Shown here: positions 8,796 to 15,451 of the stretch, piece after piece
How the letters are laid out: each line of letters opens with the position of its first letter
Numbering within the stretch: the first letter of the stretch is position 1
DNA from: SCQX01 sp035720945
Lineage (GTDB): Bacteria > Pseudomonadota > Gammaproteobacteria > Burkholderiales > Burkholderiaceae_B
Length of the DNA stretch: 16,913 bases
Reading direction: 5' to 3'
Assembly (NCBI GenBank): GCA_035720945.1
Contig: DASTNK010000133.1
Span: 1-16,913, forward strand
Position numbers and translations under genes: made by a program
Notes under the pieces: generated by a model
Told to the model about the DNA's origin: nothing
What the model saw: the letters and a program-made list of their open reading frames with translations, nothing else
The model's database searches: none

Positions 8796-9806
8796 ATGTC
8801 CAGTATCACGCGTTTTCTGAAATATACCGCCATCGCCTCCGCGTTGGCGACTTGTGCCGCGACGAGTGCGCACGCCAGTGAAAAAATCACCATCATGGTC
8901 GGCGGTATCAACAAGATCATCTACCTGCCCGCCAAGCTGGCCGAGAACCTGGGGTATTTCAAGGATGAGGGCCTGGATGTGGTGCTCTTGTCCGAGCCCG
9001 CCGGGGTCAACGCCGAAAACGAAATGCTGGCCGGCGCGGTACAGGGTGTGGTGGGCTTCTATGACCATTCCATCGATTTGCAGGCCAAGGGCAAGGAAGT
9101 CGAGTCCGTGGTCCAGTTTTCGCGCGTGCCGGGCGAGGTCGAACTCGTCGCCGCCAGCAAGGCGGGCGAAATCAAAAGCCCGGCTGATTTCAAGGGCAAG
9201 ACGCTCGGTGTCACCGGCCTGGGTTCGTCCACCGACTTCCTGACGCAATACATGGCGTTCAAGGGTGGCCTCAAGCATGGCGACTACACCATTCTGCCAG
9301 TGGGCGCGGGCAACACGTTCATCGCGTCCATTCAGCAGAACCGCATCGATGCCGGCATGACCACCGACCCGACCGCCACGCAACTGATCACCAGCGGCAA
9401 GGCCAAGGTTCTGGTCGACATGCGCACCGTGTCGGACACCAAGAAGGCGCTCGGCGGCTTGTATCCGGCGGCCAGCCTGTACATGCCCAACGCCTGGGTG
9501 AACAGCCACAAGGAAGAGGTCCAGAAACTGGCCGACGCCTTCGTCAAGACGCTGAAGTACATCCACACGCATTCGGCCGCTGAGATCGCCGCCAAGATGC
9601 CCAAGGATTACTACGCCGGCAACGAGAAGCTCTACGTCCAGGCGCTGCAGGCGTCCATTCCGATGTTCACCGCCGACGGAAAAATGCCCGAGGGCGGGCC
9701 TGAGACCGTGCTGAAGGTGCTGTCCACGTTCAAGCCGGCCGTAAAGGCGGCGCATATCGATCTCTCGAAGACCTACACCACGGAATTCGTGAGCCACGCC
9801 AAGTAA
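8796..9806 (+). CDS. NitT/TauT-family ABC transporter substrate-binding protein
   Basis: Periplasmic receptor for a small solute, delivering it to the ATPase/permease pair that follows. 336 residues. A Sec signal peptide has cleavage near residue 27 (TSAHA-S), followed by an NMT1/SsuA-type fold. Visible features are YLPAKLAENLGYFKDEGLDV (the usual first helix, about 43-62), an FKGKTLGV segment, the GLGSSTDF loop, and a DAGMTTDP segment where the second lobe begins. The start at 8796 has CAGGAGA five bases upstream. Members of this family bind nitrate, sulfonates, taurine, pyrimidines or aromatic acids. I cannot tell which applies here, and there is no adjacent monooxygenase or other catabolic gene to hint at it. 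Confidence 0.88.
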   Translation: MSSITRFLKYTAIASALATCAATSAHASEKITIMVGGINKIIYLPAKLAENLGYFKDEGLDVVLLSEPAGVNAENEMLAGAVQGVVGFYDHSIDLQAKGKEVESVVQFSRVPGEVELVAASKAGEIKSPADFKGKTLGVTGLGSSTDFLTQYMAFKGGLKHGDYTILPVGAGNTFIASIQQNRIDAGMTTDPTATQLITSGKAKVLVDMRTVSDTKKALGGLYPAASLYMPNAWVNSHKEEVQKLADAFVKTLKYIHTHSAAEIAAKMPKDYYAGNEKLYVQALQASIPMFTADGKMPEGGPETVLKVLSTFKPAVKAAHIDLSKTYTTEFVSHAK

Positions 9807-9817
9807 TCGCCAGACAC

Positions 9818-9856
9818 GAGAAATGGGGCATCGCCGGAACGCCTGCCTCGTTTCTC
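9818..9856 (+). repeat. Imperfect intercistronic inverted repeat
   Basis: GAGAAA (9818-9823) and TTTCTC (9851-9856) enclose a GC-rich segment with short internal pairing (GGC/GCC). It lies between the binding-protein stop and the ATPase start, the same location as the much stronger hairpin in the other importer operon. A role in message stabilisation is possible. Pairing is imperfect. Confidence 0.3.
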
Positions 9857-9874
9857 CCAATCCGGACAAACGCA

Positions 9875-10663
9875 ATGCAAGATCAAAACACTCCCGCCAT
9901 CGACATCGGTAACGTCACATGTCGCTTCATCTCGGCCGATGGCAAAGCCACCATCGCGCTGCAGGATTTCAGCATGAGCGTCAAGCGTGGCGAGTTCTGC
10001 GCCATCGTCGGCCCCACGGGTTGCGGGAAATCCACCACGCTGAGCCTGATCACCGGTCTTCTGCGACCCACCACTGGGTCTGTCCAGGTGATGGGCCAAC
10101 CCGTGAACGGTATCGACCCGCGTATCGGCTTCGTGTTCCAGAATGACGCCATTTTCCCTTGGCGCAATGTCATCGACAACGTCGCCGCCGGCCCGATGTT
10201 CCGGGGGCAGGGTGCAAAGCAGGCGAAGGCCCTGGCCTACGAGTGGCTGCGGCGGGTCGGCCTGGAAAAATTCCCGCAACATTATCCGCATCAGCTTTCC
10301 GGCGGCATGCGCAAGCGCGTGGCGCTCGCCCAGACGTTCATCAACAACCCGGAAATCCTGCTGATGGATGAACCTTTCAGCGCCCTGGACATGCAGACCC
10401 GCACCGTCATGCAGGACGAACTACTGCAGTTGTGGGCGGCCAGTGGCGGATCGGTGGTGTTCGTCACGCACGACCTGGAGGAAGCCATTGCGTTGGCGGA
10501 CAAAGTCATCGTGCTCACGTCCCGCCCCGCAACCGTGAAGCATATTTATGAAATTGATCTGCCCCGTCCGCGCGTGATGGCGGAAGTGCGCTATGACGAC
10601 GCGTTCATCCGTTACGCGAAGGAAATCTGGGACGATCTGCGAGCCGAGGTCCGAATTGGTTGA
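9875..10663 (+). CDS. NitT/TauT-family ABC transporter ATP-binding protein
   Basis: Cytoplasmic ATPase of the importer (SsuB/TauB/NrtD class). 262 residues. Walker A GPTGCGKST (46-54), Q-loop FVFQNDAIFPW with the tryptophan typical of this class, signature LSGGMRKR (141-148), Walker B ILLMDEP (161-167), D-loop SALD and H-loop VTHDLEEA are all present. The ATG at 9875 has only a weak GGACA ribosome site, 68 bases after the binding-protein stop. It is followed 13 bases later by the permease gene, so the three form one operon. Nothing in the sequence is damaged. Confidence 0.92.
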   Translation: MQDQNTPAIDIGNVTCRFISADGKATIALQDFSMSVKRGEFCAIVGPTGCGKSTTLSLITGLLRPTTGSVQVMGQPVNGIDPRIGFVFQNDAIFPWRNVIDNVAAGPMFRGQGAKQAKALAYEWLRRVGLEKFPQHYPHQLSGGMRKRVALAQTFINNPEILLMDEPFSALDMQTRTVMQDELLQLWAASGGSVVFVTHDLEEAIALADKVIVLTSRPATVKHIYEIDLPRPRVMAEVRYDDAFIRYAKEIWDDLRAEVRIG

Positions 10664-10676
10664 GGGAACTATTGCC

Positions 10677-11558
10677 ATGTCTAGTCAAACTGAATCCGCG
10701 AGCCTGGCCAGCCAGCGCGCCAATGCCGTGAAAGACACGCTCGCCCAGGCGGAAGCCGAGGCACAGCGCCTGGTCAAGCGCCGCGCCAATCTCATTATTT
10801 TCTGGCGCCTCGCCATCCTGTTCGGTGTTCTGGGCGGCTGGCAACTGGCCGCCTCGGTCGGCTGGATAGATCCATTCTTCTATTCCAAGCCGTCGCTCAT
10901 CGCCCTGCAGATCTACGATTGGATCATGCATGGCACATCGCAGGGGCCGTTGTGGCTGCAGGTGGCGGTCACGCTGGAAGAAACCCTGATCGGTTTCTTC
11001 ATCGGTGGCGCAGCCGGCATCATTTTCGGCATTCTGCTGGGGCGCAACCAGTTTCTGGCCGACATTTTCAGCGTCTACATCAAGGTCGCCAACTCCATTC
11101 CCCGTATCGTGCTGGGCTCCATTTTCGTCATTGCCCTGGGCCTGGGCATGGCGTCCAAGGTGGCGCTGGCGGTCGTCATGGTGTTTTTCGTGGTGTTCGG
11201 CAACGCTTTCCAAGGAGTGCGCGAGGCGGACCGCTACATGATCGCCAACGCCCAGATACTGGGCGCCTCGCCGCGACAGGTGACGAGCCAAGTGGTGATT
11301 CCCTCGGCGATGAGCTGGATTCTGGCCAGTCTGCACGTCAGCTTCGGGTTCGCCTTGGTGGGCGCGGTGGTGGGTGAGTTCCTGGGAGCTCGGGTTGGTA
11401 TCGGCCTGTTGATCGCCAACGCCCAGGGAGCGTTCAATGCCAGCGGTGTGTTCGCCGCCATGATCGTGCTGGCCATTGTTGGCTTGCTGGCGGAATACCT
11501 CCTCACTTATATCGAGGGGCGGCTGTTGAAATGGCGCCCGGCGCAGTTCTCGGCCTGA
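10677..11558 (+). CDS. NitT/TauT-family ABC transporter permease
   Basis: Transmembrane subunit (SsuC/TauC class), presumably working as a homodimer with the preceding ATPase. 293 residues. The first ~40 residues are a hydrophilic, alanine- and glutamate-rich segment (about 14-36 could form a coiled helix), longer than the usual short N-tail. Then come six or so membrane spans (first about 40-60). The EAA loop is EADRYMIANAQILGASPRQV (183-202) followed by VVIPSA. The ATG at 10677 has GAGGGA nine bases upstream. The in-frame reading from 10593 lies inside the ATPase gene and is rejected. The gene ends the operon; no outer-membrane or enzyme gene follows. Confidence 0.9.
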   Translation: MSSQTESASLASQRANAVKDTLAQAEAEAQRLVKRRANLIIFWRLAILFGVLGGWQLAASVGWIDPFFYSKPSLIALQIYDWIMHGTSQGPLWLQVAVTLEETLIGFFIGGAAGIIFGILLGRNQFLADIFSVYIKVANSIPRIVLGSIFVIALGLGMASKVALAVVMVFFVVFGNAFQGVREADRYMIANAQILGASPRQVTSQVVIPSAMSWILASLHVSFGFALVGAVVGEFLGARVGIGLLIANAQGAFNASGVFAAMIVLAIVGLLAEYLLTYIEGRLLKWRPAQFSA

Positions 11559-11631
11559 TCGCCACGCCCCGCCACATCAGACATCTGTCCGATCTTCAAC
11601 ACCAACGAGACACGGCGTTGTGTATGAGAAG

Positions 11632-11674
11632 CCGGCTCAGGACACTGGCGCATAGCATGAGTCACCTGAGCCGG
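11632..11674. repeat. Perfect 10-base inverted repeat between convergent genes
   Basis: CCGGCTCAGG (11632-11641) and CCTGAGCCGG (11665-11674) are exact reverse complements, separated by 23 bases. They lie in the 159-base gap between the transporter operon and azoR, which converge. A termination or 3'-end processing role for one or both transcripts is likely, although no T-run follows. Confidence 0.5.
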
Positions 11675-11677
11675 GAT

Positions 11678-11703
11678 GGGGCGCGTGATCCGCCGCGCCC
11701 TTT
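11678..11703 (+). terminator. Candidate terminator of the NitT/TauT operon
   Basis: GGGCGCG (11679-11685) pairs with CGCGCCC (11694-11700) around an 8-base loop, and three T follow on the plus strand. The GC-rich stem and T tail suggest an intrinsic terminator for transcripts coming from 11558. The T-run is short. Confidence 0.45.
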
Positions 11704-11717
11704 GGCGTTGGAAGCTC

Positions 11718-12362
11718 TCAGGCAGCCGCCAATTCCGTTTCGCCCTCGATGACAAGCGCGGCTTGGATGTGATCGTGCGCCTGCGAGAAGGCGGCCGCCT
11801 TGGTTTGTTCCCCCATGTTCAGCCCTTCGGCGCGGACGATGCGCACATCGGTGATGCCGAAGAACCCGAACACCACTTTCAGGTAGCTTTCCTGGTGTTC
11901 CATGGCCTGGCCCGCATCCGATGTGGAATAAACGCCACCGCGGCTCGAAACGACGATGACGGTTTTGCCGGCGGCCAGACCCACCGGACCTGATTCCGTG
12001 TACTTGAACGTGCGGCCCGCCTGGGCGATACGATCGATCCAGGCCTTGAGCTGGCTGGGTATCGAGAAGTTGTAGAGCGGGGTGCCCACCACCACGACGT
12101 CTGCCGCCAGGAATTGTGTCACCAGCGCTTCGGAGATGGCGTTCTCGTGTTTCTGGGCATCACTCAGTTGCGCCGCGTCCAGACTCAGACGGAAGCCCAG
12201 TGATTCCTGGTTCAGGTGCGAGGGCGCGTCCTGGGCTAGGTCCAGGTAATCCACTTGCGTGTCGGGATGTTGCGCCACCCACTGGCGCACGACGTTGGCG
12301 GTGAGTTCGCGGGAGGCGGAGTTCGTTCCCAGGATACTGGAGTCGATATGCAGCAGTTTCAT
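11718..12362 (-). CDS. azoR: FMN-dependent NADH-azoreductase
   Basis: Flavodoxin-fold cytoplasmic oxidoreductase that reduces azo bonds and quinones with NADH, probably serving in thiol and quinone stress defence. 214 residues, slightly longer than E. coli AzoR. The N-terminal MKLLHIDSSIL (phosphate-binding loop for FMN), TPLYNFSIPSQLKAWID (94-110), GRTFKYTESGPVGL (116-129) and VVSSRGGVYS (137-146, the second FMN loop) all match the family. The C-terminus has an unusual extra tail after about residue 203 (VIEGETELAAA). The ATG at 12362 has AGGAAG upstream. It is transcribed away from a LysR-type regulator, which probably controls it. Confidence 0.93.
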   Translation of the reverse strand: MKLLHIDSSILGTNSASRELTANVVRQWVAQHPDTQVDYLDLAQDAPSHLNQESLGFRLSLDAAQLSDAQKHENAISEALVTQFLAADVVVVGTPLYNFSIPSQLKAWIDRIAQAGRTFKYTESGPVGLAAGKTVIVVSSRGGVYSTSDAGQAMEHQESYLKVVFGFFGITDVRIVRAEGLNMGEQTKAAAFSQAHDHIQAALVIEGETELAAA

Positions 12363-12436
12363 GCTTCTTCCTTTCTGATGGTGTCGGAGGGTCATTGGCG
12401 ATGTCGGCCTGAGTGCGGCCGCTTGCCGATGAAAAA

Positions 12437-12449
12437 TTCTTCAGAAGAA
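12437..12449. repeat. 13-base perfect palindrome on the azoR side
   Basis: TTCTTC and GAAGAA surround a single central base. It lies about 75 bases upstream of the azoR start, a typical position for a regulator site. Confidence 0.4.
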
Positions 12450-12517
12450 GTATCACTCACCTCATCGGTATTGATAAGATTGCCTAATTGCAATAGGTTG
12501 TCCTGAATTTGAGTCTA

Positions 12518-12532
12518 ATATGCCGGGCATAT
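12518..12532. repeat. 15-base perfect palindrome in front of the LysR gene
   Basis: ATATGCC (12518-12524), a central G, and GGCATAT (12526-12532). It ends 19 bases before the LysR gene start and overlaps a TCTAAT (12514-12519) that could serve as a -10. Its position suits autorepression. Confidence 0.45.
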
Positions 12533-12551
12533 CAGGAAGGAGAAGGGAATC

Positions 12552-13454
12552 ATGGCGGACCTCAATGACATGCGATATTTCGCTGAAGTGGTCACGCGGG
12601 GCGGTTTTGCCGCTGCGGGGCGGGCGCTGGAGGTGCCGAAATCGCGTCTGTCCCGGCGTATCGCGCAGCTCGAGGCAACACTGGGCGTGCGGCTCTTGCA
12701 ACGCACCACGCGCAAGCTGTCCCTGACAAGCGTGGGCGAGGCCTATTACCGGCACTGCCTGGCCATCGTGGACGAGGCCAGGGCGGCCGACGAGGTGGTG
12801 GCACAAGTGAGCAGCGAGCCGCGCGGGCTGATCCGTGCCGTCTGCCCGATCACGCTGGCACACAGTGTCGCCCGCGCCATCCTGCCTGACTTCATGCGGC
12901 GTTATCCACTGGTGACGGTACAGATGGACGTCAGCAACCGGGTGGTCGATCTGGTGGAGGAAGGCGTGGATGTGGCGTTGCGGGTGCGCGCGTCACTCGA
13001 GGAAAGCGGCAGCCTGATCATCAAGCGGCTGGGGAATTCGCAGACAATACTGGTGGCCAGCCCCGCCCAGCTACGGCGCCAGGGCGCGGTGTCCACCCTG
13101 GCCGATCTGGTCCGGCTCGATACCGTCGCCATGTCGGTCACCGATGGTCGCGCTGCCTGGAGTCTGTACGGTCCGGACGGCGCCGAGCATGTGTTCACGC
13201 ACAGGCCGCGCTATGTGGCCGACGACTTGCTCACGCTCAAGTACGCCATGATGGGAGGGGTTGGGGCGACCATGCTGCCTGATTACATGTGCGCGGAAGA
13301 ACTGGCGCGGGGGGAGATGGTTCGGCTGCTGCCCGATCTGGCCCCCAAGCCGGGCGTGATCCATGCCGTGTTTGTGTCGCGTCGCGGCATGGTGCCGGCG
13401 GTGCGCGCATTCCTGGACTTCCTGGGAGAACGTTTGACGTCTGAATCATTGTGA
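12552..13454 (+). CDS. LysR-family transcriptional regulator
   Basis: Predicted activator or repressor of divergent azoR and of itself. 300 residues, standard length. N-terminal winged helix-turn-helix: MRYFAEVVTRGGFAAAGRAL (7-26), then the recognition helix SRLSRRIAQLEATLGVRLL (31-49) and RTTRKLSLTSVGEAYY. Residues from about 90 form the two-lobed periplasmic-binding-like effector domain. The PKSRLSRRI sequence is typical of the subgroup often found beside quinone or azo reductase and NAD(P)H oxidoreductase genes. The start at 12552 has a purine-rich AGGAAGGAGAAGGG upstream. The effector is unknown; an electrophile or quinone is plausible from the neighbour. Confidence 0.92.
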   Translation: MADLNDMRYFAEVVTRGGFAAAGRALEVPKSRLSRRIAQLEATLGVRLLQRTTRKLSLTSVGEAYYRHCLAIVDEARAADEVVAQVSSEPRGLIRAVCPITLAHSVARAILPDFMRRYPLVTVQMDVSNRVVDLVEEGVDVALRVRASLEESGSLIIKRLGNSQTILVASPAQLRRQGAVSTLADLVRLDTVAMSVTDGRAAWSLYGPDGAEHVFTHRPRYVADDLLTLKYAMMGGVGATMLPDYMCAEELARGEMVRLLPDLAPKPGVIHAVFVSRRGMVPAVRAFLDFLGERLTSESL

Positions 13455-13507
13455 GTGATACCGAGGCGCGCACCCGACGAATGGCGCGCGCACTCGACTC
13501 ATCACTC
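13453..13507. terminator. Candidate bidirectional terminator between lysR and the ABC-2 operon
   Basis: Nested inverted repeats: GAGTGAT (13453-13459) with ATCACTC (13501-13507), and inside them GCGCGC (13466-13471) with GCGCGC (13484-13489). They fill most of the 88-base gap between two converging genes. No long T-run is present. Confidence 0.4.
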
Positions 13508-13542
13508 GCTCCTTGGGGGGGAGTCTCGTTCTCGATCGCCGC

Positions 13543-14505
13543 TCAGGCGCGAACCTCCTGGCGCTGGAAGACAATATACGTGATGGCGAACAGCAGAATG
13601 CAGCCAGCAATCAGTCCGATGATCTGGGGCCATACGATGGACAGGCTTTCGGCCAACGGCAGCGGCGCACCGATCACCAGACCCTCCAACTGATGCAGAA
13701 ACACCGGGCCCAGCGAACGCGTCATGGGGCTGAGGATGGCCACCACGGCTTCACCGAACAACTGCGTGGGTGAAATCCGCTCCAGCGCCTGCTGCCAGTG
13801 GAGCGTGTGCAGGCTGGGCTGTCCGGCCAGCATCGACATGAGATCGGGGGGCGCGATCAGATGTGCCACAGCCGGCGCCAGCATGGGCCACAGCAACGCC
13901 AGGAACAACCACAGGCCCAGCGATACCAATGCCGAGGTCGCCGCCGATTTGAAGATCGTGGAAAACAGCATGGATACCGCCAGCCAGACGCCGGCGTAGG
14001 CAAGCGCCACGACCAGGAACATGAGCGAACGAGCCACCTCTTCGGCGCTGGGTGGCACGCCCAGGAGCAGCAGGCCCGAGCCAATCAGCAGCAGCCAGAG
14101 ACACACCAGGCTGATCGCCAGGGTCGCCAGTCCGGCGATGAACTTGCCCAGCAGCAGCGCGTCCCGGTAAATGGGCTGCGACAGGATGCGGCTCATGGTG
14201 CGCCGGCTGTATTCCCCATTGACGGCGTCGAACCCCAGCCCGATCGCCACCAGCGGGATCAGGAAACCCAGAATGGAGGCGAACGAGGGCAGGGGCGCCT
14301 GCGTGCTGGTGAACAGGCGCAGGAACACGAATGGGTCGGAGGATGTTGTCTGGCGTATGGTCTGCAGCGCGCCATACAGCGCCGCCGCCGCGGTCAGCAC
14401 CACCAGCCATTCCAGCACACGCATGCGCGCGCTGGATAGATGATCGGCCAGTTCTTTCAGCGTGACCGCCGCCAGCCCTCTCCAGGGTGAACCTTCACGT
14501 TGCAT
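13543..14505 (-). CDS. ABC-2 type transporter permease
   Basis: Inner-membrane subunit of an ABC-2 (NosY/NatB-like) transporter, paired with the ATPase gene it overlaps by 11 bases. 320 residues. About six hydrophobic spans are visible (near 30-50, 77-95, 120-148, 160-182, 188-212, 290-312). A conserved-looking cytoplasmic stretch, GEYSRRTMSRILSQPIYRD (97-115), is characteristic of ABC-2 permeases that follow a NatA-type ATPase. The MTLKEL-like N-terminus (TLKELADHL) also fits. The ATG at 14505 was chosen because upstream in-frame residues lie inside the ATPase gene in another frame. Last gene of the operon. The substrate is unknown. Confidence 0.87.
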   Translation of the reverse strand: MQREGSPWRGLAAVTLKELADHLSSARMRVLEWLVVLTAAAALYGALQTIRQTTSSDPFVFLRLFTSTQAPLPSFASILGFLIPLVAIGLGFDAVNGEYSRRTMSRILSQPIYRDALLLGKFIAGLATLAISLVCLWLLLIGSGLLLLGVPPSAEEVARSLMFLVVALAYAGVWLAVSMLFSTIFKSAATSALVSLGLWLFLALLWPMLAPAVAHLIAPPDLMSMLAGQPSLHTLHWQQALERISPTQLFGEAVVAILSPMTRSLGPVFLHQLEGLVIGAPLPLAESLSIVWPQIIGLIAGCILLFAITYIVFQRQEVRA

Positions 14506-15451
14506 GGCTGTCTGCCTCTTTGACTTTTGGGCGTTGGAAATAGCTGTTGTAGATGGCGTCCAGGCTGGGATCGCGGATCGACAGGCGCCGCAACGCGCCA
14601 CCCGCTTGCACCGCGGCTCGCGCGGCGTCCGCGCGCACGTCCCGGTTGGCGCGCAACCGGTACCGGTCCGCTCCAATCGTCTCCACGGCGCTGACGCCTT
14701 CGACGCGCGCCAGGCTATCGGCCAAGCGCTCACCTGAAACTTCCACTTCGACCTCGAAGCCGTCGCCCAGCACTTGGCGCGCAAGCTCCGGCACCGTGCC
14801 CATGAGCGCGATCCTGCCTTGCTGGAACAGCGCCACCCGGTCGCAGATCCGTTGCATGTGATCCAGCAAGTGCGACGACAGCAGCACGGTGACGCCGTCG
14901 GCTTTGAGCGTGCGGATCAGTCGCAGGAAATCCTCGGTCGCTTGCGGGTCCAGTCCCGATGTGGGTTCGTCGAGTATGGCGACGCGTGCGCGCTTCATGA
15001 TGATCTCGGCAAGCCCCAGGCGCTGACGCATGCCGTGCGAGAACGCCGACACGCGCTTATGGCCCGCGTCGGCCAGTCCGACGCGCTCCAGGGATTCGTG
15101 GATACGCCCGAGCCGTTGTGCCGCCGGGATTCCCAGCAGGCGCGCGGTGTAGAACAAGTTGTCGAGCGCGGACAACTGGTTGTAGAACCCGACGGAATCC
15201 GGCAGGTATCCGAGGTGCTGCTTGATGGTGAGCGGTTCCCGCCTGGGGTCGAGGCCCAGCACTCGCACGCTGCCGTCGGTGATCTCGGTCAGACCGAGCA
15301 GCATCAGGATGGTCGTGGTCTTGCCCGCGCCGTTGGGGCCCAGCAATCCGAAGATTTCGCCCGCGCCCACGCTGAACGAGATGCCGTCCACCGCGGTCGT
15401 GGCGCCATACCGTTTGGTCAGGTTGGCGGCGTCGATGACGGCGGCGCTCAT
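14495..15451 (-). CDS. ABC-2 type transporter ATP-binding protein
   Basis: ATPase subunit of the NatA/CcmA/DrrA type. 318 residues. Walker A GPNGAGKTT (38-46), signature FSHGMRQR (137-144), Walker B VAILDEP (157-163), D-loop SGLD (165-168) and the LSSH H-loop (191-194) are present. The signature has SHGM instead of the canonical SGGQ, a known variant in this exporter-like class. A C-terminal domain of about 90 residues (from 225) resembles the extra domain of DrrA-type ATPases. The gene overlaps the upstream NEW3-protein gene by four bases (ATGA) and the downstream permease by eleven, so all three are translated together. Confidence 0.92.
   Translation of the reverse strand: MSAAVIDAANLTKRYGATTAVDGISFSVGAGEIFGLLGPNGAGKTTTILMLLGLTEITDGSVRVLGLDPRREPLTIKQHLGYLPDSVGFYNQLSALDNLFYTARLLGIPAAQRLGRIHESLERVGLADAGHKRVSAFSHGMRQRLGLAEIIMKRARVAILDEPTSGLDPQATEDFLRLIRTLKADGVTVLLSSHLLDHMQRICDRVALFQQGRIALMGTVPELARQVLGDGFEVEVEVSGERLADSLARVEGVSAVETIGADRYRLRANRDVRADAARAAVQAGGALRRLSIRDPSLDAIYNSYFQRPKVKEADSHAT

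Larger units (their letters stand above)
12363..12551. promoter_or_regulatory. Divergent azoR-lysR control region
   Basis: 189 bases, AT-richer than its flanks between about 12431 and 12520. It contains three symmetric elements: TTCTTC-A-GAAGAA (12437-12449), ATC-N6-GAT (12464-12475) and ATATGCC-G-GGCATAT (12518-12532), plus ATTGCAAT (12487-12494). LysR-type proteins usually bind interrupted palindromes between divergent genes, so one or more of these may be the operator. No promoter hexamers at proper spacing were convincing. Confidence 0.45.

Noticed and set aside
8592..9875. 427-codon minus-strand open frame over the NitT/TauT binding protein
   Set aside because: Mirror frame of a gene with a signal peptide and clear family features; its His/Gly/Arg-rich composition is typical of antisense frames.
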